From an uncultured Ulvibacter sp. (GTDB lineage Bacteria; Bacteroidota; Bacteroidia; Flavobacteriales; Flavobacteriaceae): a DNA stretch of 64,000 nucleotides. A program made the translations under genes and the position numbers. The stretch spans positions 124,001 to 188,000 of the forward strand of contig CALKCP010000003.1 of assembly GCA_938083445.1 (NCBI GenBank), given 5' to 3'. Below, in pieces: positions 22,844-30,967 of this stretch. Under the pieces are notes generated by a model, which saw only the letters and a program-made list of their open reading frames with translations, did no database searches and was not told the origin of the DNA. Within the stretch, counting starts at the first letter, position 1; the number at the start of each line of letters is the position of its first letter.

Positions 22844-25585
22844 TTATAATGAGTACACAAATCGCACGGTTAGGAAACGTGGTTGGATGAATGTTTCTGA
22901 AATGAATACTGAAATATTATTTGCACTATTTCGAACTTGAGAATCAATGTCTAATATGTTGGTTGCCTTGAGTTCATATTCCCATTTTGCATCCTTATCC
23001 TTCCTATAGGATAAACTAGCATCCCAGTTTTGGAAGGAATTAATTTCACCCGTTTTATCACTTAGTGTGTTGTAGCTATAATTAGATTTGAAGGTGAAAG
23101 CTTTCCATACATAGGCATCAAACTCAATCGATGGGGCGTTGGTAAAGAAGGTTGTGCTCGTGTCACCTTGATTGTTGTTAGAAACACTATATCTATATTT
23201 TACGCTTACATTAGGTGCGTATTTATAATTGGTTCGTAAACCCGGGCTATACGTATGCGTAAAACTTTCGTTTAGGGATTGCCTTCCTTGTATAAATTGA
23301 TTGATCTTACTGTAGTTGAAATTCAGGTTAAGACTCGCTCTAAGTTTTCCGAAGGTGCGCTGAATACGTCCAAAAGCACTCACATTATCATCGGCAAAAC
23401 TTGAATTGAAAAAACTACTTGTTCTAATAACATTTTCAAAATTGGTGAGACTTCTTACCTGATCAATATTTTTGGTATAAGCCACCCGCGCGAAAATATT
23501 GGTATAGTTAAACAAGTTAAAGCTGCGATAGAATAAACTTATATTGTGTGACAAGGCATTTTGTAAATCCGGATTCCCCAATTGAATGTCATTGTAGTTG
23601 TTTAGCACTAAGCCACGAGCCAATCGTGTTACATCGGTGAACTGATTTTTCATGTTATAATTAAAGGTGAGGCTTTCACTCTTTTTGAGCTGTATACGCG
23701 TTTCAAAATCAGGGAGAATTTTGAAGAAATTGTCTTCAGCTTTCTCTCCAAATTGGCTGTTTTTATTTCCGTAAGCATGTACTGAAAAACCAGGGGTAAC
23801 CGTAAATTTCCCTACCTTTAATCGATAGTGCGCTCCTAAGTAGATGTCACTAAAATTGTATTCGGTATCGTTAATAGCAAGACCATCATTAATTGCAGGG
23901 GTTGGGTCAAATTGAGCCCCATTTTCTAAAAATTGAAAAATATCAGAATTAAATTCTTGTCGACTTAGAATTGTTCCTAAGGTAAAGTTGATGTTACTTT
24001 TTCCATTTAGAATGTTGTAATAATCGAGTTTGGCATCTAATTGATTCGATTTAATTCGTCTGTTTTGCCCTAGGTTGTAATCATTCAAGGAGTTGTCCAG
24101 ACCTAGTGCGTCTGCCGTTGGGTCGAAGGCATCTCTGTCATTTGGGTCTAAAGCGTCATTATTGGTTGGATCGTTATCCAATATTGCATTGTAAAAAGGG
24201 TCTTCATTTTTAATCAAGTGTTGTGCTTCAAATGCAAAAATATTCGTTTCATTTAAAGTGAAGTAGTAGTTTATATTCTGATTAATGCTAAAAGGTGTTA
24301 CTTCTTCTACTTGATCGATGTTTCCAACAACGGAAGAAAAAGAATTTTGTCTTTGGGAATCGTCAGAAAACCTTCCAAGTATATCGTAATCTATTTGATT
24401 TTTTAGATCGGGGGTGTACTTTGCACTCATTTTAACCAAGCCTTGATTGGAATTTTCTTTACCCGTTTGTTCAATTGCTTCATCAGGAATTCCAAGTTCT
24501 GCATCCGTATAGCGCACGAGGCTCGTCTCACGTGAATCGATTCGACTGCTATTGTAAATAAAGAATCCACTTACATCTAAGGCTTGAGTTGGCGAATAAC
24601 TGAAGTTCGTCGCAATTAGTTTGTTCTCGATTTTTTGAGCGTTGTCTTGACTCGTTAAAAAATTGAGGCTATTGTCACCTAAATTGATACTTGTTCCACT
24701 GGTGCTGCTAGGTTGTCTGAAACCGCCTCCAAATCCGCGAATATCCCGTCGTGTTAATGCCACTTCCCCAATATTATTTAAGTCTCCAATAACATTAAGA
24801 CTTACCTTTGGACTGTAATAAAAGAGTTTTGGCTGCACAATATAGAGCTCTTCGGTAGCTGCTATTCCAGAACCTCCAGTAACATTTCCAAACCAGAATT
24901 TTTCTTTACCCTCTTTAAGTTTGATATTGATGGCTACATTATCTTGGTTATTGGTCACACCGCTCATCTGACCCACCTCAGAGTAATTACGTAAAACCTG
25001 GATTTTATCAACGGCTTTTGACGGTATGTTCTTGGTAGCGAGTTTCGAATCTCCATCGAAAAAATCTTTCCCATTTACCATTAGCTTATTGACAACTTTT
25101 CCTTCAACTTCGATCTGTCCGTCTTCATTAATCTCAACTCCAGGAAGTTTTTTTAGGATGTCCTCAAGTTTTCTTTCTGTCCCGTTTTGAAAGGAGTCGG
25201 CATTATAGATCAGTGTATCTCCTCTTACAGTAACTGGCATTTCGTACGATATCTCAACCGCATCCAAGGTATTGTCTGCCACCAAAGAAAAATCTAAAAA
25301 GGCGTCTTCCGAAGTAGTGGTGAGAATGGTTTCAAATTGCTTCATCCCTAAATAACTCACTTGCATTTTGTACGTACCGTTCTTGCCAAGGGCAATCTGG
25401 TATTTTCCAGAACTATCTGTAATGGCATAGGATTCTAAAGCGCTAGTCTCCTGATTAATTGCAATAACATTGGCCAATTCAAGGGGTTCATCCCCGATAC
25501 TATCTCTTACAACACCTTGTAATTTGATTTGGGAGAAAGATATATTCACCACAAAAAGTAGGAGTAGGGTACTTAATCTATTCAT
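22844..25585 (-). CDS. TonB-dependent receptor-like outer membrane beta-barrel protein
   Basis: The 913-residue protein has a signal peptide (to about ISFS18), a carboxypeptidase-regulatory-like domain (about 22-105: LQGVVRDSIGDEPLELANV), a plug-like region (about 115-215, ILKKLPGVEINEDG and KLMVNGKDFF) and a long beta-barrel ending in an aromatic-rich final strand (LTVRFVYSL). It belongs to the Bacteroidota branch often called outer membrane beta-barrel family, related to SusC/TonB receptors. It is transcribed after the GLPGLI gene with 38 bp between. The ligand is not evident. Confidence 0.85.
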   Translation of the reverse strand: MNRLSTLLLLFVVNISFSQIKLQGVVRDSIGDEPLELANVIAINQETSALESYAITDSSGKYQIALGKNGTYKMQVSYLGMKQFETILTTTSEDAFLDFSLVADNTLDAVEISYEMPVTVRGDTLIYNADSFQNGTERKLEDILKKLPGVEINEDGQIEVEGKVVNKLMVNGKDFFDGDSKLATKNIPSKAVDKIQVLRNYSEVGQMSGVTNNQDNVAINIKLKEGKEKFWFGNVTGGSGIAATEELYIVQPKLFYYSPKVSLNVIGDLNNIGEVALTRRDIRGFGGGFRQPSSTSGTSINLGDNSLNFLTSQDNAQKIENKLIATNFSYSPTQALDVSGFFIYNSSRIDSRETSLVRYTDAELGIPDEAIEQTGKENSNQGLVKMSAKYTPDLKNQIDYDILGRFSDDSQRQNSFSSVVGNIDQVEEVTPFSINQNINYYFTLNETNIFAFEAQHLIKNEDPFYNAILDNDPTNNDALDPNDRDAFDPTADALGLDNSLNDYNLGQNRRIKSNQLDAKLDYYNILNGKSNINFTLGTILSRQEFNSDIFQFLENGAQFDPTPAINDGLAINDTEYNFSDIYLGAHYRLKVGKFTVTPGFSVHAYGNKNSQFGEKAEDNFFKILPDFETRIQLKKSESLTFNYNMKNQFTDVTRLARGLVLNNYNDIQLGNPDLQNALSHNISLFYRSFNLFNYTNIFARVAYTKNIDQVRSLTNFENVIRTSSFFNSSFADDNVSAFGRIQRTFGKLRASLNLNFNYSKINQFIQGRQSLNESFTHTYSPGLRTNYKYAPNVSVKYRYSVSNNNQGDTSTTFFTNAPSIEFDAYVWKAFTFKSNYSYNTLSDKTGEINSFQNWDASLSYRKDKDAKWEYELKATNILDIDSQVRNSANNISVFISETFIQPRFLTVRFVYSL

Positions 25586-25623
25586 GTTTTTTGGTTGTAA
25601 AGAGGTTTATTCAAGAAGACTTA

Positions 25624-26517
25624 CTATCTACCTTGACGGCCGCTGTTTCTTCCTCGGTTGTCTCGCATTTCCTGCATCTTACCAGTGATAATTTCATTGT
25701 ATTCTTTCTTGGTGACGACCTGGCCTTTATCTGGGGCCTCAATTTTAGTTTTCTCTTCTGGATTCATAACGATCTTCGAACATAGCATTGTGGTGTTTCC
25801 GGCACTTACCTCAAGGATTAAACCTGGAAGGCCCCAATATTCGCTCGGACCTTGGCTTACAGGAACCATAGGGGTGTACCAGGCAACAATCTCTAACATT
25901 TCAACTTCTTGTTCATCTTTCTTTTCCTCTTCTAATTTTGCTACATCACCAGTCTTAGTTGAGTCTGATTTTTTTGCTTTGTCTTTATTTTCGTCTCCTC
26001 CACGTCTATTTGTTCTAGTCCAGTTTACATCGCTGGAAGGTCTTGATGCAGTCGCCTTAAAACAAGTGTACTGCCCAATCTGTTTCGTTTCTGTACCCAT
26101 CTTCCACTCAAGGGGTTTCATTTCTTCCTTTATTAAAAACTGCTTTCCAAAAAATTCTTGATCCTGTAAGAAGATTTTCGTTTTTATATTTTTGTATTGT
26201 GGCCCCGCAGAGAAACTACTACCCCAAACACTGGGTGCTCTTCCTCCTACTGGCCCCGCCAACTTTTCATCTTCAATAAACATTGATTCTTCCTTGCTGA
26301 AAGTTAGGATATATGTTTTTTCTAACCATGGCTTCATACGCGCTTCCATTTGCTTTTTTTGCGCTTCGCTCATTTGTCCACCGCGGCTCCAGCGACTCAT
26401 ATCCATAGTCGTCTTTGAAAAATAATATGCTTTCCCTTGAAATTCTTGGGCACTTACTTGAACCGATAGTAACAATGTAAATGTGATGATGCTTAGTTTA
26501 ATGAGAGCAGATTTCAT
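25624..26517 (-). CDS. GLPGLI family protein
   Basis: The 297-residue exported protein has a signal peptide ending near VSAQ and the family-naming motif WGLPGLILEVSAGN (GLPGLI at 229-234). A charged insert rich in Lys and Glu (about 180-205) and an Arg-rich C-terminus (GRNSGRQGR) are variable parts. GLPGLI proteins are periplasmic or surface proteins of unknown role in Bacteroidota and often precede a TonB-type barrel gene, as here. A -7 box lies upstream on the - strand. Confidence 0.9.
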   Translation of the reverse strand: MKSALIKLSIITFTLLLSVQVSAQEFQGKAYYFSKTTMDMSRWSRGGQMSEAQKKQMEARMKPWLEKTYILTFSKEESMFIEDEKLAGPVGGRAPSVWGSSFSAGPQYKNIKTKIFLQDQEFFGKQFLIKEEMKPLEWKMGTETKQIGQYTCFKATASRPSSDVNWTRTNRRGGDENKDKAKKSDSTKTGDVAKLEEEKKDEQEVEMLEIVAWYTPMVPVSQGPSEYWGLPGLILEVSAGNTTMLCSKIVMNPEEKTKIEAPDKGQVVTKKEYNEIITGKMQEMRDNRGRNSGRQGR

Positions 26518-26545
26518 GTAAAGAAAAATTTTATAAGTTGTTCAA

Positions 26546-26553
26546 CAAAAGTA
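26546..26553 (-). promoter_or_regulatory. -7 box TACTTTTG for the GLPGLI-receptor pair
   Basis: On the - strand the octamer fits TAnnTTTG and lies 29 bp upstream of the GLPGLI ATG. Confidence 0.55.
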
Positions 26554-26758
26554 TTGAAATAGTAAACGATTATACATTAGTTTGTCAAAAGATTAACACT
26601 GTCATAAATTTAAAGCTTCCCAAAAATTGCTCTATTTACCTTTGAAGAAACATGTCTTTCTTCATGTTTCTTCTCCCTTTGACCTTTGAAACTTTGTTTG
26701 GTTTAATCTAAAAAAAGGATTTGTTTATTTGAATAACAAATCTTAACATATTACAGCA

Positions 26759-28093
26759 CTAAAGAGCAAATAGTCTCCGTTTTAATATTTTTTGAATGTC
26801 CATATTGTCTTGTTGCGGAATTAAATAGTGTTCCAAGTCGTGGTGTGAATTAATGGTCTCTTGCCGATCGATAAAACCATAACCTAAGTACCTATTGTTC
26901 TTAACTAATACAAATGAATCTTCATTGGGTTCCCGGCCTTTTTCTTTAAGAAGTACATCTTTCGTGCTTTCTGATATATAGGTAATGGCTTTTTCCACCC
27001 GACTGTTATAGGCCTCAATATTCTCTTCATTTGAGCAAACACCTTTGCAGTTTTTTATACTAAAATGTGAGCAGCTAGAAACATTTTCCTGCAGGTGGCA
27101 ATATTTTGGACACAACGCAAATTTCTCACAAATCTGTTCTAAAAACGACCTACATTGTTGAAGGCTAAATAAAACGATTGTTGGAGTTGGGGCGCCCTTT
27201 GAAGCATTAAAAGCGAGGTGCCTAATACCACTTCGGTCGTAATAACTAAATATGGCGAAAGTTTTAGAAACGCGTTTTGATGCCGTATTGTATTTCGGAA
27301 AATGATGCTTGATAGCAGCATCTTCCATCAACAAGGCAATAAGTTCGCTACCCGAAAGTTCAAAATCTATATCTGCCGTTTCCCGGCATAGATCTAATTC
27401 TTTTTGCTTTTTGTCATGGAAATGACTCAGTACCCGTTTCTTGATATCTTTCGCCTTTCCCACGTAAATAATCGTACGTTTTTTATTCTTAAAATAATAG
27501 ATGCCCGGGGCATTTGGCAGTGCTTCAAAAACAGGCTTTGGCAAATGAGCCGGAAGGACGCTTTCCTTAGAATTTGCTTTTAAGAACGTCTCAAAAACTT
27601 CTGGAGCATTCTTATGAGCAAGTAGTTTCTGAAAAATAATCACTGTCGCTTCAGCATCACCTCTGGCTCTGTGTCGATCTACAATGTTCACATTCATGCT
27701 GACACATAATTTCCCTAAACTATAGGATTTAAAACCTGGAAATAGTTTTCGTGAAAGTCGGATTGTACATAATTTCTTTCTATGGAAATCAATTCCCAAA
27801 CGCTTAAACTCCCCGCTAATAACATTATAGTCGAAGTTTACGTTGTGAGCCACAAAAATGGCACCTTCAGTGATCGCTAGGATGTCGGCGCATATTTCTT
27901 CAAATAGGGGAGCATCGGCTACCATTTGATTGTCAATTCCGGTAAGCGCGGTGATTTGGCGCGGAATATAATCCATAGGATTTACCAAAGAAGTAAACTC
28001 GTCAATTACGTTTGTACCATCATATTTAAAGATAGAGATTTCAGTAATTCTGTTTGTTTTTCCAGTGGTTTCTACATCTATTATGGTGTACAT
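26759..28093 (-). CDS. DEDDh exonuclease fused to GIY-YIG nuclease with Cys cluster
   Basis: The 444-residue protein joins two nucleases. Residues 1-165 are a DnaQ-like exonuclease (Asp6 and Glu8 in IDVETTG; His141 and Asp146 in HRARGDAEA). Residues 193-270 are a UvrC/Cho-type GIY-YIG domain: GIYYF, IIYVGKAKDIKKR with Arg220, and the metal Glu257 in MEDAAIKHHFPKYN. A C-terminal Cys series (Cys328, 332, 341, 349, 353) ends in CSHFSIKNCKGVC, resembling the region of UvrC now known to hold an Fe-S cluster. UvrB-binding and RNase-H-like UvrC domains are absent. A DNA repair role is likely, with 3' incision and trimming as a guess. It is monocistronic and divergent from fhs. Confidence 0.88.
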   Translation of the reverse strand: MYTIIDVETTGKTNRITEISIFKYDGTNVIDEFTSLVNPMDYIPRQITALTGIDNQMVADAPLFEEICADILAITEGAIFVAHNVNFDYNVISGEFKRLGIDFHRKKLCTIRLSRKLFPGFKSYSLGKLCVSMNVNIVDRHRARGDAEATVIIFQKLLAHKNAPEVFETFLKANSKESVLPAHLPKPVFEALPNAPGIYYFKNKKRTIIYVGKAKDIKKRVLSHFHDKKQKELDLCRETADIDFELSGSELIALLMEDAAIKHHFPKYNTASKRVSKTFAIFSYYDRSGIRHLAFNASKGAPTPTIVLFSLQQCRSFLEQICEKFALCPKYCHLQENVSSCSHFSIKNCKGVCSNEENIEAYNSRVEKAITYISESTKDVLLKEKGREPNEDSFVLVKNNRYLGYGFIDRQETINSHHDLEHYLIPQQDNMDIQKILKRRLFAL

Positions 28094-28149
28094 CGTTTCG
28101 TGTTTCTTCTTTGCTAATACTAAAAATGGAGGGCTTTTGTTCCTTAAAA

Positions 28150-28280
28150 TTACGTTTCAATGAAGCGTAATTAGACCCGTCTAAAGGTACTCTTTTTTCA
28201 GCCTCATGCTTTTAATTTTTACTCATTTCAAAGTTCAATTCGAGCCTATTTTTAGTGCTAAAAAAGAGCATTTGAGGCTG
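28150..28280 (+). promoter_or_regulatory. Structured leader or intergenic element upstream of fhs
   Basis: Three inverted repeats lie in series. ATTACGTTTCA (28150-28160) pairs with TGAAGCGTAAT (28162-28172) with one G-T pair. TTAGA-CCCG-TCTAA (28072 offset: 28172-28185) forms a tetraloop hairpin. CAGCCTCATGC (about 28199-28209) pairs with GCAT and GAGGCTG (28268-28280) across a two-base bulge, and CTCTTTTT before it can alternatively pair with AAAAAGAG (28261-28268). I recognise no named riboswitch, and the elements may serve the divergent nuclease gene instead. Confidence 0.4.
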
Positions 28281-28365
28281 GATGCTATCATTATTAACCG
28301 CTTTTTTATCGATAAGCACACATTTATTATTAAATTGGGACTTCTATGAATCAAACAAAGAACAC

Positions 28366-30033
28366 ATGAGTGATTTAGAAATAGCCAAACAGATAGAGTT
28401 GAAGCACATTAAAAGCATTGCTGCTAAATTAGGTTTAGATGAAGATGACCTTGAAATGTATGGCAAGTACAAGGCCAAACTTCCGCATTCCATTATTGAT
28501 ATGGAAAAGCTAAAAAAGAGCAATCTCATTTTAGTAACGGCAATTTCACCAACCCCAGCTGGAGAAGGGAAAACAACCATGTCTATTGGGCTTTCTGAAG
28601 GTTTAAATCAACTAGGAAAGCAGACAACTGTAGTGCTTAGAGAGCCGTCTTTAGGGCCAGTTTTTGGAATAAAGGGAGGTGCGACAGGAGGGGGATACTC
28701 TCAGGTACTTCCAATGGAAGATATTAATTTACATTTTACTGGAGATTTTTCAGCGATAGAGAAAGCACATAATTTACTGTCTGCAGTTATCGATAATAAC
28801 ATTCAGAGTAAAACAAACTCCTTAGGTATTGACGCGAGAACCGTTACATGGAAGCGCGTTATTGACATGAACGATAGAGCGCTTAGAAATATCATTGTTG
28901 GGCTAGGGGGAACAACCTCTGGGGTGCCACGACAAAGTGGATTTGATATTACGGCAGCTTCAGAAATTATGGCAATTCTTTGCCTCTCTGACGATTTAGA
29001 GAACCTTAAGAAACGATTGGGTGATATCTTTATCGGATACACCTTTGGAAAAACACCTGTTTTTGCTCGCGATCTTAAAGTTGAAGGAGCGATGGCAGCC
29101 TTGTTAAAGGATGCGGTAAAACCGAATCTCGTTCAAACTATTGAGGGAAACCCTGCTATTATTCATGGAGGACCCTTTGCGAATATTGCACAGGGAACAA
29201 ATTCCGTGATTGCAACACGAATGGGAATGACCTTATCCGATTATACCGTTACTGAGGCAGGTTTTGGGGCAGACTTAGGAGCAGAAAAGTTTCTGGATAT
29301 TAAATGTCAAAGCGCAGGATTATCTCCAAAAGCGGTTGTAATTACTACAACGATTAGAGCTTTAAAATATCATGGAGGAGCCGACCTAAAGACATTAACC
29401 CAGCCAAATGTTGAGGCATTAAAAAAAGGAATTCCAAATCTTGAAAAACACCTAGAAAACGTAAAACAATTTAACATAGTTCCTGTAATTGCAATCAATA
29501 GATTTGTTTCAGATTCGGATGAGGAAATTGAAGCGATTCAAGAATTTGCAAAAAGCAATAACGTACGCGTTGCACTAGCCGAGGTATGGGCGAAAGGTGG
29601 CAAGGGAGCGTTGGATTTGGCTCAACATGTAATTGAAATTGTAGCGTCCGGGGAGTCGAATTTTAAACCGCTCTATAATTGGGACTCCAGTGTTAAAGAA
29701 AAGATAGCAACCATCGCAACGAAAATTTACGGCGCAGCGCAAGTAGACTATACATCGAAAGCACTTAAAAACTTAAGAACAATTGCTGATCTAGGGTTAG
29801 AGGGATTGCCAATTTGTATGGCAAAAACCCAGAAGTCATTGTCTGATAACCCTAAGTTGATAGGACGCCCAACAGGTTTCACTATCACTATTCGGGAAAT
29901 TGAAATAGCTACAGGAGCCGGATTTTTAATCCCCATTACGGGCGATATGATGCGTATGCCGGGACTACCCGCACATCCAGCTTCAGAAAATATAAGTATC
30001 GATAACGAAGGAAATATCTCAGGCTTGTTCTAA
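28366..30033 (+). CDS. fhs: Formate-tetrahydrofolate ligase
   Basis: The 555-residue cytosolic enzyme makes 10-formyl-THF from formate, THF and ATP. The ATP-binding loop TPTPAGEGKTT occurs at about residues 61-71, followed by LREPSLGPVFGIKGGATGGG, a family signature. ATG at 28366 (MSDLEIAKQI) is chosen; the frame is open to a TTG at 28282, but that extension is hydrophobic and unlike the family. It precedes fdhD and formate dehydrogenase by about 100 bp, so formate can be both fixed onto folate and oxidised by neighbouring products. Confidence 0.95.
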   Translation: MSDLEIAKQIELKHIKSIAAKLGLDEDDLEMYGKYKAKLPHSIIDMEKLKKSNLILVTAISPTPAGEGKTTMSIGLSEGLNQLGKQTTVVLREPSLGPVFGIKGGATGGGYSQVLPMEDINLHFTGDFSAIEKAHNLLSAVIDNNIQSKTNSLGIDARTVTWKRVIDMNDRALRNIIVGLGGTTSGVPRQSGFDITAASEIMAILCLSDDLENLKKRLGDIFIGYTFGKTPVFARDLKVEGAMAALLKDAVKPNLVQTIEGNPAIIHGGPFANIAQGTNSVIATRMGMTLSDYTVTEAGFGADLGAEKFLDIKCQSAGLSPKAVVITTTIRALKYHGGADLKTLTQPNVEALKKGIPNLEKHLENVKQFNIVPVIAINRFVSDSDEEIEAIQEFAKSNNVRVALAEVWAKGGKGALDLAQHVIEIVASGESNFKPLYNWDSSVKEKIATIATKIYGAAQVDYTSKALKNLRTIADLGLEGLPICMAKTQKSLSDNPKLIGRPTGFTITIREIEIATGAGFLIPITGDMMRMPGLPAHPASENISIDNEGNISGLF

Positions 30034-30139
30034 AAAGAGGCGGTGTTTTCTGAAAAAGGAATGGTCGTTATTTTAATATGTATTTTAAATTATTTGCGTT
30101 AAATTTACCTAAGTCACTATATTACAGGTGATTCATCTT

Positions 30140-30964
30140 ATGGCAACGAGAAAGTACGAAGGCAAAAAGTTCGAGTTACAGACGTCCACTAAAATTGTGG
30201 ATGCTCTAACTATTGAAGAAGCGCTACAAATCAATATCAACGATAAGGCCTTTACAATTTCTATGCGGACACCAGGCGAAGATGCAAACTTGGTGAGAGG
30301 ACTCTTGCATGCCGAAGGTGTTATCAACGATGTACATTTTATTCCAGATATCGTTTTAAAGAAGGAGAATGAAGATGGAATTGTAACGATTGTTAATGTT
30401 GCCATTCCTGAAGATAAACTTGGGGAAGGGTATTCAAATAGCCGCAGCTTATTGTCGGTCTCTTCCTGCGGAATTTGTGGTAAAACGGAACTTGGAGATC
30501 TCGCATTTATTGGAAAGACAATTGATGACAAGGATAAAATGGATATCAATGGTATCAATCGAATGTTTGAGAAGATGAAAACAAAGCAGCATGACTTCAA
30601 GCAATCTGGAGGAACGCATGCCGCGGCTGCCTTTTCCATAGACGGGGAGTTGCTTTGTACGATGGAAGATATTGGGAGACACAATGCGGTAGACAAGGTT
30701 GTTGGGCAATTGATTCATTCAAAAAAAATAAAGCAAGCCAAGGTAATCACGGTAAGTGGAAGGATTTCGTATGAAATCGTTATTAAGTGTTTTAAAGCAC
30801 AGGTCCCATTTCTAACGGCGGTATCGGCGCCTTCTTCTTTAGCTGTTGATTACGCCAAGGAGCTTGGAATTACCTTATTTGCATTCTGCAGGGATGAGCG
30901 CGCAACCTGCTATTCAAATGCGCAACGCACAAAAAGTGTGCAATCAAATATAAAAGCTAGTTAA
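30140..30964 (+). CDS. fdhD: Formate dehydrogenase sulfurtransferase FdhD
   Basis: FdhD passes sulfur from a cysteine desulfurase to the molybdenum cofactor, which formate dehydrogenase needs for activity. The 274-residue protein has the sulfur-carrying pair in SSCGICGK (Cys110 and Cys113) and the cofactor-binding GGTHAAAAF region. ATG at 30140 is preferred to the GTG at 30128. It lies 3 bp upstream of the dehydrogenase genes, showing the operon fdhD-fdhB-fdhA. Confidence 0.95.
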   Translation: MATRKYEGKKFELQTSTKIVDALTIEEALQININDKAFTISMRTPGEDANLVRGLLHAEGVINDVHFIPDIVLKKENEDGIVTIVNVAIPEDKLGEGYSNSRSLLSVSSCGICGKTELGDLAFIGKTIDDKDKMDINGINRMFEKMKTKQHDFKQSGGTHAAAAFSIDGELLCTMEDIGRHNAVDKVVGQLIHSKKIKQAKVITVSGRISYEIVIKCFKAQVPFLTAVSAPSSLAVDYAKELGITLFAFCRDERATCYSNAQRTKSVQSNIKAS

Positions 30965-30967
30965 TAG

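Noticed and set aside
28282-28365. N-terminal extension of formate-THF ligase
   Set aside because: The open frame begins with TTG and adds 28 mostly hydrophobic residues not typical of this cytosolic enzyme. ATG 28366 gives a normal start, and the region overlaps the structured leader.
28094-28365. Known THF or glycine riboswitch before fhs
   Set aside because: By eye the region lacks the conserved cores of these riboswitches, so only an unnamed structured leader is claimed.
30133-30696. Long open frame (187 codons) antisense to fdhD
   Set aside because: It is a shadow of the conserved fdhD coding sequence, with no recognisable domain and no promoter on that strand. The same holds for frames opposite the GLPGLI gene (25658-26161) and mobA (39272-39766).
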